Assembly (NCBI GenBank): GCA_029948255.1 | Contig: JALIZF010001766.1 | Location: 372,001-436,000 of the forward strand | DNA: 64,000 bases | Source of the DNA: Telmatactis stephensoni | Lineage: Eukaryota; Cnidaria; Anthozoa; Actiniaria; Isophelliidae | Direction of reading: 5' to 3' | Part shown: one piece after another, positions 1 through 12,060 of the stretch | Layout: the number at the start of each line of letters is the position of its first letter | Numbering within the stretch: the stretch's first letter is position 1 | Position numbers and translations under genes: made by a program | Notes under the pieces: model-generated | Databases searched by the model: none | What the model was told of the DNA's origin: nothing | What the model saw: only the letters and a program-made list of their open reading frames with translations

Positions 1-92
1 TTTTGCCACTGCTATAAATGATGCAACAGACATTCGATCAGCATTTACGTCTTACTTTATGTCTGCAGATGGAGATAACATTGGAACTGGAT
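1..92 (+). CDS. C-terminal end of a PIF/Harbinger-type nuclease (partial)
   Basis: An open frame enters from the left edge and stops with TAA at 90-92, giving about 30 residues. The last part has the pattern DATDIRSAFTSYF. This resembles the conserved tail of ALP1/HARBI1-type Harbinger nucleases, where an Ile-Arg pair and a Tyr-Phe pair precede a short variable end. The rest of the protein, including any DDE residues, lies outside the window. The next gene, convergent from the right, encodes a Myb/SANT-like protein, which is the usual partner of this nuclease in Harbinger transposons. The call therefore rests on a short motif plus context. Confidence 0.45.
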
Positions 93-1169
93 AAAAAATT
101 CTGCATGTGTTAGAGTACAAACACTTCAAGCATGCAGCATAAATATTACTAAATTATGCTAAGTCTATTGTTTTCTATTATTCAGTAATTATTATTTGGT
201 ACTAAATAGTGACAAAATGTTGCATGCTTTAAGTGTTTGTAGTAGAAAATTACAAGTTTCACATGTTAAGCTTCACATGTTAGAAATGTTAAAATATATG
301 TTCTGGAATAAATTGTGTTTGAAGTACTTCAGTTTGGCTAGGATATACAGAAATGCTAAAAACATGCATTTTGTCTTGAATATTGTACCACTTAGTTTGT
401 TGCACACTTGTGAGAAGATCAGTGTTTGAGCAGATGGATAACTTCTCTTTTTATAGTTACAGTATATATTAGAAGAGATGACCATGAAATTGATGTGATG
501 TGATAATTTTGTCAATTTTTTTCTTAATCTTTCTCAAAAAAGTACACCATTGATATCAATGGACTTTCTCCATGCCTAAATATCAGTGTCTGGTCATTTT
601 TTATCTTTTTTTAAGAAATACAAAGATAAACTGGTAGCTTGTATGTACAAGTAAGAATCTGTTACATTTCTCTTCTGTCATTGTATATTTATAAAATCAT
701 GCTGGCACTAAATCTAACCACCTTTCACTGATGTATTGAAACAAGAAGAGCTAGAGAAACAACAGATTTCAGTTATTAAGCAAGGTAAGATCAATGATTA
801 TGGAAGAACCATTTTCTGATTTTCTTGATTTCCAAAAAGAATGAATATTGATATTTAGGCATGGGCAAGGCCACTTATACCATTTTTGCACCAGTTTGAG
901 AAAAACAGAAAAAAATCTCAAAGAAAACTTTCATGAGCACCCCTTTAATTGTGTTATTGACAAAGCAATGCTTGAAATGATTCTTATTTAATATGGTAAA
1001 ATATTATTATGTTAACACAATTTCAACAGTAATGATCATAATATGAATGTTATAAGCATGTTATAAGTAACAAAATTATGCTGTAAACAACAATTATGTC
1101 CTGTAAATAATTATGATCTCAATAAAAGTAACAAGGAACACAGAAAACTATTTTGTGGTTTGCATTGAT
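93..1169. other. AT-rich spacer between two convergent genes
   Basis: No convincing coding region is seen on either strand. The stretch separates the stop of the plus-strand nuclease tail from the stop of the minus-strand Myb/SANT-like gene. It is probably the shared 3' flanking region of the two genes. Confidence 0.5.
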
Positions 1170-1709
1170 CTATAATGTAGTGAGAGAACTTGAAGATGTT
1201 GACTGTTCATCACAATTATATCCACTTGAATTCATCCACGATTGAACATTTTCAGCTGGGTAATAGGCCCCATGTTGTCCAGGTTGGTGATAGGATGGGT
1301 GGTGATAAGGTGCTTGCATAATTGGCATCTGACTTCTGGACAAAAGTTGCAGTAGCTGCAAGCTCATGTTGTCTTTCTTCTCTCCTTCTCTCAGCATCAA
1401 TTTTAGCTTGTTCTAATTGCAATTCCACTTCTCTTTTACAAGTATGTCCAGAATCACCATTAGATACCATTGGTAAAATGTGTTTTACCAATGGTGTCTA
1501 TTGGTGAATTTACACAGGGTTCCCTCTAAAAACCTTATCACAATATGTACGCTCGTGTTTGGGATTCCTGTGGTATCAATTGCTTGGCTTTGGGATTCCT
1601 GTGGTATCAACTTCTACGGCCGGCTTTACCAATGGTACCATTGGTAAATCGAATTCACCATTGGTGAACCATTGGTGAAGCATGGTCCTTTTGGTAAATT
1701 GATACCCTG

Positions 1710-2640
1710 TGTGAATAATTGGATCGCAACCGGCCACATAATAATGTAATATTGTCGTTTTCAAAAGCTGAAGTTCTTTATAAAAGTCCTTTGATTTAAT
1801 GAATAATTCGACTGTTGGCTTAGCAATCGATCGACAAGCGGCCATATAATATAATGTGTGTTATCGTCGTTTTCAAAAGCTGAAGTTCTTGAATACTAAA
1901 GTCCTTTGATTTATTGAATAATTCGACTGTTTGCTTAGCAATCGATCGACAAGCGGACATATAATATAATGTGTGTTATCGTCGTTTTCAAAAGCTGAAG
2001 TTCTTGGATACAAAAGTCCTTTGATTTATTGAATAATTCGACTGTTTGCTTAATTTAGCAATCGATCACAAGCGGCCATATTGTTATAATGTGTGTTATC
2101 GTCGTTTCTAAAAGTTGAAGTTCTTGGATACAAAAGTCCTTTGATTTATTGAATAATTCGACTGTTTGCTTAATTTAGCAATCGATCACAAGCGGCCATA
2201 TTGTTATAATGTGTGTTATCGTCGTTTCTAAAAGCTGAAGTTCTTGGATACAAAAGTCCTTTGATTTATTGAATAATTCGACTATTTGCTTAGCAATCGA
2301 TCGACAAGCGGCCATATAATATAATGTGTGTCATCGTCGTTTTGAAAAGCTGAAGTTTTTGGACTAAGCGATAAAGCGGCTTGTAATATACAATTAAGGC
2401 AAAGGTCCTTGATTGTTGATCGCAACCACGCAACCGATAAATTCAGTGTAGTTAACCGGCCATCTAGTTTTTGTATACCGTCGTTTTCGAAAGCTGAAGT
2501 TTTTATGTTGGAAAAAGTGGCTTGTAAAATACAAGGTATTTTGGTGATTTACCCATGGAGAATATTTCGATGAATCACAACCAGGAATCGGTTACATAAT
2601 GTGTGTTATTGTCGTTTTCAAAAGTCGAGGTTTTTGATAA
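1710..2640. repeat. Subterminal tandem array, unit about 115-135 bp, about 8 copies
   Basis: A block containing CGTCGTTTTCAAAAGCTGAAG, preceded by an ATCGATCGACAAGCGG-like segment, recurs near 1755, 1867, 1981, 2101, 2221, 2337, 2481 and 2602. Central copies are nearly identical and those at the right edge are degenerate. The array lies inside the 1439-6220 transposon. Confidence 0.85.
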
Positions 2641-2659
2641 AGCCATCTTTAATTTTGGT

Positions 2660-4160
2660 TAATTGCACTGTGTTCAAATAATAATATACGACTGTTCGCT
2701 TTAATTATCAGTCAATCGCCCATTGAATCGATCACATTCACAAGCGGTTGAGTAATCTTTATTGTTGTTTACCTAATTTATCTTATATTACTAACGTAAA
2801 GATGGAGCGTCTTGCTTAAAATTAGAAAGAAAAAACTTCATAAAACATTGCTTTAATACGTCTGCTCACGCATGAATGGCGGTGTTCCAATTTCAATTGA
2901 AACATTGATTTTAAATGTAATGTTTTCAGTTTATATTAAATAATATGTACATACATTTTTAGCTTTATAATTTTCCAGATTGGTATAAGTTTTTTTATAA
3001 CGCTGATCTGAAATATTTATTTCAAGTCACTTTGTAATTGACTTTGTACAGTAGTGCTACATAAAATATTCTCTGAAACAAAATCCGGTATCAAGTCATA
3101 ATGTGAAGTTGATTGTTTTTATGCACAACAAACAACAATACTAGTAATACTGTCTTCAAGTTTATATTGATAATGAATAATAGCTACGTACAAACAAGTT
3201 TTTTCAAAGTAATCTATAGCTATATTCCAAATAATTCCAAACATTGATCTGATAGTTACCTTCATTGTTGAATTCCAACTTGAGAGGAATTTTTAAGAAG
3301 TTTTACTGAAGGCAACTGAACAGACGAAGTAAGCTAGCTTATATACAACGTAACGAATCCTAAATTACTCATTCACAGGAAAAACGCAAGGACCTTTGTA
3401 TCCAAATTTCAGTTGCTTTTTTTAGGAAAAAAATCCATGTAAATCACACCCGATTACTGTTCGTACGGAAGTCAAAATTATTTAGATTTTCAAGGTGATT
3501 CGGCTGAATTAACTTAGACTGCCAACTCGACCGCATTTCACGCACATCAATACTAGGACTTCGATCAAATTTATTACAACTTTGATAGTATTGCATACCA
3601 GACGAAAACGTTAAAACAGAGAAATTAACGAAGAAATCCTATCTTCGTCCAATGAAATAATACCAAATTACGGTGAAAATCAATCATAATTTAGCCTGAA
3701 TCCCGTACGAATAGCGAATTGAAATCCGCTACCGTTCGCCGAAATGAGTGCAAAAATAGTTCGTCAAACTCAGTCTGAAACAAAAAGTGTCTCTTTTTTA
3801 ACCTTTTCTTCTGATATACAATACTATTAAAGTTGTTACATGATCGAAGTCCTAATTTTGAGAGCTTGACATTTGAGTTGAGTTGAAAAGTGTCGCGACG
3901 TGAGACGTTCGCCAAATGTGTAGCTTAGACTCGTATAATTAATACCCTGAATCAGTTTAACTTAACAAGAATCACTTACTCCATCTTAACAAAGCCATCA
4001 TAATTTTGTTCCTGAAATAATACAGAATCACCGAGTAATCTAAGCTTAAATGATTTTGACTACCGTACGAATAGAAAACAGAAGTTCGCGTACGGGTAAC
4101 GGATAGCCACTCCGTTTACGTTTTGTAAATAAAGTTCGTAGCACATTAAAGTCTATGTAA
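2660..4160. other. Unique internal part of the 4.8-kb transposon
   Basis: This 1.5-kb stretch between the two tandem arrays is AT-rich and shows no recognisable coding region on either strand. A 74-codon minus-strand frame at 3691-3915 has no familiar motif. Confidence 0.5.
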
Positions 4161-4319
4161 GCCCATGGTTAATTATTCAGACGACATCAAATGCAATGCA
4201 CAGTACGGTTACGGCAGGAATTTCAAACGTTATTCTTTTGAAGTACGAGTCACATTGTCACCGTACCGTACGATCAATTGCCCATTCATTATTAAGATAC
4301 CACATAGAACTTGTATCCA

Positions 4320-5690
4320 AAAAGTGATGGTACCATTGGTACCATTGGTGAACACCTTCAAGCCCCTGCATCTCTTAGTCTAAATGCCTTTCAACACAGG
4401 ATACCCAATGGCCTAATTTCACCATTAGACAAAGTCATTTACCAATGGTGATTTCAGTTTACCAATGGTACCATTGGTACCATTGGTGAACACCTTCAAG
4501 CCCCTGCATCTCTTAGTCTAAATGCCTTTCAACACAGGATACCCAATGGCCTAATTTCACCATTAGACAAAGTCATTTACCAATGGTGATTTCAGTTTAC
4601 CAATGGTACCATTGGTACCATTGGTAAGCCAAGCCGGAGCAATTGATACCACAGGAATCCCAAACACTTAACACAGGATACCCAATGGCCTAATTTCACC
4701 ATTAGACAAAGTCATTTACCAATGGTGATTTCAGTTTACCAATGGTACCATTGGTACCATTGGTGAACACCTTCAAGCCCCTGCATCTCTTAGTCTAAAT
4801 GCCTTTCAACACAGGATACCCAGTGGCCTAATTTCACCATTAGACAAAGTCATTTACCAATGGTGATTTCAGTTTACCAATGGTACCATTGGTACCATTG
4901 GTGAACACCGTCAAGCCCCTGCATCTCTTAGTCTAGATGCCTTTCAACACAGGATACCCAATGGCCTAATTTCACCATTAGACAAAGTCATTTACCAATG
5001 GTGATTTCAGTTTACCAATGGTACCATTGGTACCATTGGTGAACATCGTCAAGCCCCTGCATCTCTCAATCTGAATGCCACTCAACACAGGATACCCAAT
5101 GGCCTAATTTCACCATTAGACAAAGTCATTTACCAATGGTGATTTCAGTTTACCAATGGTACCATTGGTACCATTGGTGAACACCTTCAAGCCCCTGCAT
5201 CTCTTATTCTAGATGCCTTTCAACACAGGATACCCAATGGCCTAATTTCACCATTAGACAAAGTCATTTACCAATGGTGATTTCAGTTTACCAATGGTAC
5301 CATTGGTACCATTGGTGAACATCGTCAAGCCCCTGCATCTCTCAATCTGAATGCCACTCAACACAGGATACCCAATGGCCTAATTTCACCATTAGACAAA
5401 GTCATTTACCAATGGTGATTTCAGTTTACCAATGGTACCATTGGTACCATTGGTGAACACCTTCAAGCCCCTGCATCTCTTATTCTAGATGCCTTTCAAC
5501 ACAGGATACCCAATGGCCTAATTTCACCATTAGACAAAGTCATTTACCAATGGTGCTTTCAGTTTACCAATGGTACCATTGGTACCATTGGTGAACACCG
5601 TCAAGCCCCTGCATCTCTCAATCTGAATGTCATTCAACACAGGATACCCAATGGTCTAATTTCACCATTATAGACAAAGTCGTTCAGCAA
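4320..5690. repeat. Tandem array of about 138-bp units rich in CCATTGG/CCAATGG palindromes
   Basis: About nine copies of a unit running from ACCATTGGTGAACACC through GCCCCTGCATCTCTTAG and CACAGGATACCCAATGGC to CATTTACCAATGGTGATTTC. Each unit holds several self-complementary ACCAATGGTACCATTGGT blocks, so every unit can form hairpins and can pair with the terminal repeats. One junction near 4630-4680 has a foreign joint (GCCAAGCCGGAGCAATTG). The array lies inside the 1439-6220 transposon. Confidence 0.9.
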
Positions 5691-7739
5691 CCTTCAAGCC
5701 CCACACTTATCACAGGATACCCAATATGACTTATTTCACCATTTGAAATGTCATTTTTTGTAGCCTCTATGGTCACCAATGGTACCAATGGTACCATTGG
5801 TTTCATTGGCAATACCCCCCCCCCCCAGAAAAATTTTTTTTAACCAAATACATGAGACTACAGAGTGAAACACTTATACATTTTTGTATTACATTTGTAT
5901 GTACTCCCTGTGGATTTTTACCAATAGACGCCATTGTTGATCCCCCCCCCCAAAAAAAATTTTTAACACAACATCAAAATACAGAGTGAGACACGTATTT
6001 GATAAATGTGATGTAAGGTAGTTATGTAATTATACCACAAGCAGAATGGGATGCACATTTTGTATTGCATTTGTTCGGACCTCCTGTGGAAATTATCAGC
6101 TAATGAGTTATATATTTTTGTATTACATTTGCATGGGCTTCCTGTGGAAATTTACCAATAGACACCATTGGTAAAACATATTTCACCAATGGTATCTAAT
6201 GGTGATTCTGGACAACCCTCCTCTTTTATGTCGTTCTTCTTCCATTTTGAAAAATCTAGTTGATGAAAACATTGGTCTAATAAATATATATACTTAAAAT
6301 TACATTATAGTGTAATGAATATAACTTATTAGACAGTTTGATGCATAGTATGGCTGGATATTTTACAAGTCTGTGGCTTGTCAAAATAAAAGTGAATAAG
6401 TAAGATATCCAGCCACACTGCATATCAAAATGCATAATAAGTTATTTATTATCCATTGGTCTCCTTGAAACTCAAAACAAGAGGAATAAAATTAGATAAG
6501 TAAAAATAATGCCAGAATTTTTACTTGCTCCTAACCTATGGGGGATATTTTTACTTGTCTATGACAAGTTGGATAATAAATAGTTCTATGTTTTCTATTT
6601 ATTGTATCATACATTGTTGATGATATTACATTCATAATGCTAGTTTGGATTTATGGGTTTTAAAGTGAAATCATTTAACATTTCCCATCATTCAATTTAA
6701 ATTCAATAAAATTACCTTTCCATTTCTGATGCTGATGACTCTACCATTTTTTCACAAATGAGCTCTAAGTATTTTTCTAATTTAGTGTGCTTTGGTTTCC
6801 TTTTGATCTTAGACTTTGCAACATCTTTTGAATCTAGTTCAGGCTTTTCATCCTCTTCTACTTTAGACTCTAATTCTTGTTCTGGGTTTGCCCCTTCTAC
6901 ACTCTCATCCTCATTATCTTCATTATTTTGCTCACTAGCACCATCTTAAACATGAATACAAAATATTAGAAAATTGCTGAATGCTTACACATGATATAAT
7001 TTATATTTACATATAAATACAATCATACTTATTTACTATATTATTAGGGAGAGGGAAAATCCTTCACATTTGTAAGCCCTCTTGCATAAATGAATAGCCT
7101 AAAAGTAAAGGCTGACTAATTTGAAAAGATAAATCAGACTCAATAATTAGTAAGAATCAGTACCATTGTGATGTTCTTGTTTGTCTTCTTCCATTTCCAC
7201 ACCAAAAGTATTGTCAAGTGAACTGTCAAAGACTTCTGGAGGTTCTATAACGGCTCTTAGTCCATAAATTCTATCCATCTGGTCGAAAAACCTCCACTTT
7301 CGTGTTCGTCCTCTACCACTCTTCTTTTTTTTGGATTTTTCTTCTTTATATTTTTGTCTTAACTTTCTGATTTTGTTAACAATAGCAGTTACATCGTAGT
7401 TGATTCCTAAGGGGATACATATAAAGATTAACTCTCTCTCTCCGGTAAAATTAAGCTTTCAACATCTTCACATGAAAATTAATTTAAGCTTTTGCTGACC
7501 TTGCTTTTGCAGATCGATCATTAGGCTTTTATAAACCGCATTTTTTTCCTTCGGTGTTTTAGCGTTGTCCAAGTTATATTGAATAGTTTCTTCTTGTAAT
7601 AATGAAAGAAGTGCATCCACTTCTTCGTGTTTCCAAGTTGTTCTTTCAGTTTTTTCATTGCAACTGGTACTTTTAGGTTTGGGTTTGGCCGCCATTTTGT
7701 GGTAGACTGAACATGCGCAATAGTGTTCACGCATGCTCT

Positions 7740-7990
7740 ATGAGACAATTTTCTACCGGCCAGGCAAGGAAAGGCGTTTACACGAGTGTGCAACTCGGCA
7801 AGGTGCCGTTTTTGTCGCAAAAAGGACCTCGTCGACACATAGTCCGAAATCTGAAATATAGATCGGCAAGGCAAGGCAGAACACAACCGTTTACACGCGC
7901 AATTTTATCCTTGCCTTGCCGAAAAGTAGAATCATCCTTGCCGAAATTCATCCTTGCCTTGCCAGTTTGGCTCACCGTGTAAATGGGGTT
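7740..7990. repeat. Subterminal repeat region with CCTTGCC/GGCAAGG motifs
   Basis: Just upstream of the Myb/SANT-like start codon lie many copies of GGCAAGG on one strand and CCTTGCC on the other, plus GTTTACACG (near 7787 and 7891) and its inverse CGTGTAAA near 7975. Such GTTTACACG-bearing ends are common in Harbinger-type elements. This may therefore be the right terminal region of the transposon that carries the two convergent genes. The exact end and TWA target duplication were not identified. Confidence 0.45.
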
Positions 7991-8233
7991 TGAATGTATT
8001 CCCATCAAATAGAGCTCGCTCAGTCAGCATTTAGATGAATAACGTTATATTTGATACTATAGTGATGACATTTTTTTTCACATTATTGCTAAAATAATTT
8101 TTTTTTTCACAACTTTATTGGACAAACCATAACTAAAATACAAAAATTAAAATTTTTGATGCTTAAGCTTATAATTTCTGGATACCAATTTTTTTTAATG
8201 CTTCCATCCTCATTTAGGATGTTTTCATTTTGA

Positions 8234-9756
8234 CTAATACCCTTCAAATATTTGCATTTCATACCTGTTGTCATCTTCAAGTAGTTGTTCAGGGGGACTT
8301 GTGCTGACAGGGCCAAGCTCAGTATCATTGGTGAGATTGAGGTGAGGACAACCTTGGTCATATACTGTGGTGTTAAAATCATCAATCTCCAATCCAAACC
8401 CTTTAAAATTCACATCCTCTTCAATTTCTGGAGTATAATCACTTTCAGCCATAAACAAGACAGATGTGATGTCTGTGATGTGTTGTGATGGACGCACTAT
8501 CTGTTTCTGGCAATGACTTTCACTGCTTATTCCTTGTGCCAAATGGAAGTGCTCTGGGGTAGGACTTAAGGAGCCTATCCAATCATATACACATTGAACT
8601 TTATCTACTGTTTTGAATGCTCTTTTGACAAGGCCTTCTGTAAGGTGTAGCACTCGAACTTGGACTTGTGCCTCTCCTTCTTGAGGTTCATCTGGGACTC
8701 TCTGGCTACGTGTGACTCTCAGTTTTTCCTGGCGTTCAGCATCAGCAATTTCCTTTGCCAAGACAGCTCTGTTTTGCATTTCTTTATCTCTGTCTGCCTC
8801 CAAGGACTCTTGATATAACTTGTCCTGCTCACTTATAATATTCCTTCTCTCTTCCAAACTTTCAGCTATCACGTTACTACCAGAGTGCTTCTTTGTTGCC
8901 TGTGAATTTGATTTTTTTGGCTCAAACACAGGAATATCTAATTCACTATCACTGTTGTCAATGTCAAAAGTTGCATTGCATGCCTCCAGGTCTCTGATGT
9001 CACTTCCACTGGCCTCCAGGTCTGTACTGTCCATTCCAATGATGACTCCAGGTCTGTGTCGTCCATTCCATTGGCCTCCAGGTCTGTACTGTCCATTTCA
9101 CTAATGATCTCCAGGTCTGTGTCGTGCATTCCATTGGCCTCCAGGTCTGAGCTGTTTGACTGCAAACTATAGGTACGTTTAGATGTTAAATACAATCTTA
9201 GTCTTGTGGGTTTGAACTTTTCTGCATATCTGTGCAAGGTAAAAGGTAACTGCAGTCCTCCTACATCAATTTCACTCAGATCGTTTTGTTGGGAATTTGC
9301 TATTCCAAAAGTCATGGCAGACGATGGACCAAACCTACTGATTCCATTTGGGAAGAATAGATCTTTGCCAATGCTGATAACCTGACTTGCATCAGCTGAC
9401 ATATGGATTTCAACCTGTCTAGTACCTCCACCTTTTGGTTCTCATACTGGTATATACCTTTTCTGGTCATTATTATAGTGAAACCAACCAATCAACACTT
9501 TACGTGGCTTAGATGTCACTTCACGTTTTTTCTTTGATGCTTCAGTTTCGAGATTTTGAAGTTTTCTCTTTGGCCCAGAACTGTTCAGAAGAGATTGGAG
9601 AAGTCGTTTTTTTTCATTGGCAAGGTCTTGAGATTTTTTATCTTGGAATTGCTCTTCAACAAACTTTTTCAAGCTCAATATATCACCCAATGCTATGAGT
9701 CCCATTTCTTTCAGATCAGAGTTTGACATTGACATTACAGCATTGGCATCCATCTA
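8234..9756 (-). pseudogene. SAM-like / UBX-like protein fragment, decayed
   Basis: The exon follows a plausible acceptor (TCTGTTTAATAG) and opens with a SAM-like helix pair (DANAVMSMSNSDLKEMGL), then a basic stretch and GWFHYNNDQKRYIPV. An in-frame TGA at 9442-9444 interrupts coding, after which the same frame resumes with EPKGGGTRQVEIHM. Next comes a protein minisatellite (DSTDLEANGMDDTDLE, three or more units) in which a one-base shift occurs near 9030. The frame then continues with an Arg/Glu coiled coil and a UBX-like ubiquitin fold (RVPDEPQEGEAQVQVRV to VYDWIGSLSPTPEHF). Related invertebrate proteins often continue into a HECT-type ligase domain; none is seen here, so the 3' part seems lost. 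Two breaks argue for a pseudogene. Confidence 0.6.
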
Positions 9757-10390
9757 TTAAACAGATTAATAGGAAGAGTACATTAATTTAATGTAGCAAA
9801 AAGACTTGCAGGGTTCATACAGGTCTCCTGTGATATTATGTTCAAAACTTTTCCAATTTTAACTCAAATTTCCAAAACCACACAAAGAGCAAAGATAAAG
9901 TCAAATTTGTGGACAAATTTGTGAAAAGAAAATTTTCAAACTGTTCTTTGCAAGCTGGTTAAGCCAAAAAAAAATCATTAAGCCTTATATTAAGTACAAC
10001 TAGACGCACATAGTGCGTTTACTCGTGCCCAAGTGGAATTCAGTCTGACATGAGAATAAATATGTTTTAAAGCCAGTTTGGTCACGTTTTGAGTTCGGTA
10101 CTGAACGGGGGAATATTTGTCTGCTTCGCCGGCAAGCTGATTTGAACTCATGGAGGTATCGGTCTCGCTCCTAAATTTCCAATTAAAAAGGCATTTAGAT
10201 ATGAGCTGCCTTTATGTCTGATATTTATTAAGTAATTTTATAGCTGCTAGGGTATTAAACAGCGATTCACAATGTTAGTTGTAGCGTCACGAAAGCACAC
10301 CGTCCTGTTTGGGTGACCTGTTTGACCTCGGTCTATTTTCTTTGATATTTTAAAGTAGCTGTTGCTTTGTAATCATTGACTTTCTAATAG

Positions 10391-11732
10391 AATCCCATAG
10401 CTTACACGAAACTCGCGCGCTGATTGGCTATCAAGTCCATCGAGGAGTGAGAATTCAGCGTGGAATTGCATGATTACACAGGCATCCCGCAACCGTTTTG
10501 ATTCCTTTTCCTTCTCATAATCGGTGTTTGAAAAATAATTATTTTTTGTAGTTCAATATAAAATGAAAATACAAGCCAATAAAAAAGATTCAACAGATTT
10601 CAAGACAAAGGAAAATATTTTTCCAAAGATATTGACGGTAAAACATGGAGGGAGAATTCAGCGTGGAATTGCATACTTACACAGGTAGCCCGCGATTGCT
10701 GTGTTTCTTCTTTTTGTTTTTAGCGAAACTTGATTTAAAAGAGTTCAAAAACAAACTTCAATAGCTGCCAAAAATTATCATGAGAAAACAAGCAAAGAAA
10801 AAGACGCAATAACTAATAGGAAAGGACATTTTTACGCCTTGTACTTAATATGAAAGCGAGCGTTTGAAGTCCGTCGATCGTGGTCTGGTGTTTTTCGACA
10901 ACTTCGACATTACTTTTATCCCTTCAGTAGAAAAAAATGATCACTTATTTCAAAACATAAAGAATCGATTGTATCCGGATGCAGTCATAGATGTTTTTGA
11001 AAACAAAACAACAGAAATACACAGTCCAATAGATTTGTTTGAGCGATTTATTTTCAACTGAAGTTGTCAGAACGAATTATCCAAAAAACACCGGTAAAAA
11101 GGCATTCAAAACATAACCAAAAAACCCAGCAAGATAGAAAACTATTATCATGTCTGAATAGCAAGCAGTCGATAGTTAGGGGAACACAATTTTCGACTTT
11201 ACTTAAGCTTAACTTACTTTTTCCGCAGTGTCAATGAAATGCTTCAGACCCGATTTTTCCCGACAAACAAGTGTTGTTTTGCCATTCATGAGATCGACAT
11301 TCCTCCAGGACAATGTTTACATGGTTTCCAGTTCCAATTGCAGTCAAATAAAGTACATTTTCCAGTAGTTTGACAATAATTTTGTTCCTCAAATACTCGA
11401 CACGAGTTTGAAGCAAAGTAAGTTTGCAAGTGAGACGATTTTCATTCACGACTAGAGCTTCATTCTCATTCGCTGGCTATTTTTGTGTACTTGCTCTTGA
11501 ATGGCTTGCCGTGCGCTTTGAAAAAATGGACAAAATCTTCTCTATTTATTTTTTCTATGTCCGCTATGGGATTCAAGGAAAATTCATTTCCTGACTCGGG
11601 AATTCAAACGTTGAATTTCACTCAAAAAAAAAAAAACGACATAGCACTCGTCGCTTCGCGACTCGTGCGATATCGTTTTTCTCGTGAAATTCAACGTGGA
11701 ATTCCCTCGTCATCCAATGAATTTTCCTATAG
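10391..11732. repeat. Dispersed 1.34-kb repeat, copy A
   Basis: It starts AATCCCATAGCTTACACGAA and ends in CATCCAATGAATTTTCCTAT. It matches copy B (12499-13845) almost end to end and copy C (24707-25450 plus 26727-27030). Short frames such as the one at 10864-11061 recur in all copies but carry indels and show no known domain. I treat this as a non-coding or long-dead mobile repeat. Confidence 0.8.
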
Positions 11733-11984
11733 TATTAATTTAGTTTGTACGCCAAAAAATTTTAGCCATACCATTTAATTACAGAGAACATTGAAATACA
11801 TTCTTGAATTTCTCAAATCGAAGAGCCAGACAATCACCAGACAAGCTGTCGCTTGAGTCAAAATATATTGGAAATTAAATCAAATTAAAAGACAGCTTAA
11901 AATGCTTCAAAACCAGAAAAAAGCATACAAAAAAATGAAAAGATAATATTTACTACATAGTTAGGCGAAAAAAAAATCTTTTTA

Positions 11985-12060
11985 TTCCATGAGGATTCGA
12001 ACCCGGGCCCGTCTATTTGCTTTATACGCTGGTGTTACATGCTGCTCTAAATGATTGCCT
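11985..12060 (-). repeat. tRNA-derived SINE-like segment
   Basis: On the minus strand the sequence carries an exact Pol III B-box pattern (GGTTCGAATCC, plus-strand 12001-11991) within a T-arm-like GGGCCCGGGTTCGAATCC. It is preceded by a loosely tRNA-like body, but a clear A box and acceptor stem are missing. A related plus-strand copy at about 50436-50515 has the B box changed to GAGTTCGTAATCC. It is part of repeat R1. Confidence 0.4.

Larger units (their letters stand above)
1439..6220. mobile_element. 4.8-kb non-autonomous DNA transposon with 8-bp target duplication
   Basis: The ends share an inverted repeat of roughly 70 bp starting TGTCCAGAATCACCATTAG (from 1444 on the plus strand, to about 6215 on the other end). 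The outermost 5-6 bases differ between the ends. The element is flanked by CTCTTTTA at 1431-1438 and 6221-6228. It contains two long tandem arrays and no frame above about 90 codons, so it must depend on a transposase elsewhere. An 8-bp duplication fits hAT, P or Zisupton/KDZ superfamilies; the sequence does not decide between them. Confidence 0.8.
1170..7695 (-). pseudogene. Myb/SANT-like DNA-binding protein gene, last exon split by a transposon
   Basis: Four exons can be read on the minus strand: 7500-7695 (ATG at 7695), 7164-7406, 6716-6944, and a last exon in two pieces, 6221-6255 and 1170-1438. All introns have GT-AG ends and the phases join correctly. Exon 1 begins MAAKPKPKS and carries a Myb/SANT-like helix pattern (WKHEEVDALLSLLQEE). 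Exon 2 is very basic (KSKKKKSGRGRTRKW) and continues the DNA-binding region. Exon 3 is acidic. The last exon holds a Glu/Arg coiled coil (ERRREERQHE) and a Tyr/Pro/Gln-rich tail. A 4.8-kb insertion divides the last exon; removing it with one 8-bp target copy restores the frame. The exons then sum to one base over a multiple of three, which fits an extra C near 1363 that shifts the tail frame. The family is the usual Harbinger partner protein, which recruits the nuclease and binds element ends. This copy is almost certainly dead. An independent host MSANTD-like gene is the alternative. Confidence 0.7.

Noticed and set aside
4320..5690. CRISPR-like array
   Set aside because: Units are contiguous 138-bp tandem repeats without variable spacers, and the DNA is eukaryotic.
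10864..11061. Small gene repeated at 10.9, 13.0 and 25.2 kb
   Set aside because: It recurs only as part of the dispersed repeat, with indels that break the frame in copy B and no recognised domain.
11985..12060. Functional tRNA gene
   Set aside because: Only the B box and T arm are convincing; no proper acceptor stem, A box or anticodon arm, and it is part of a dispersed repeat.
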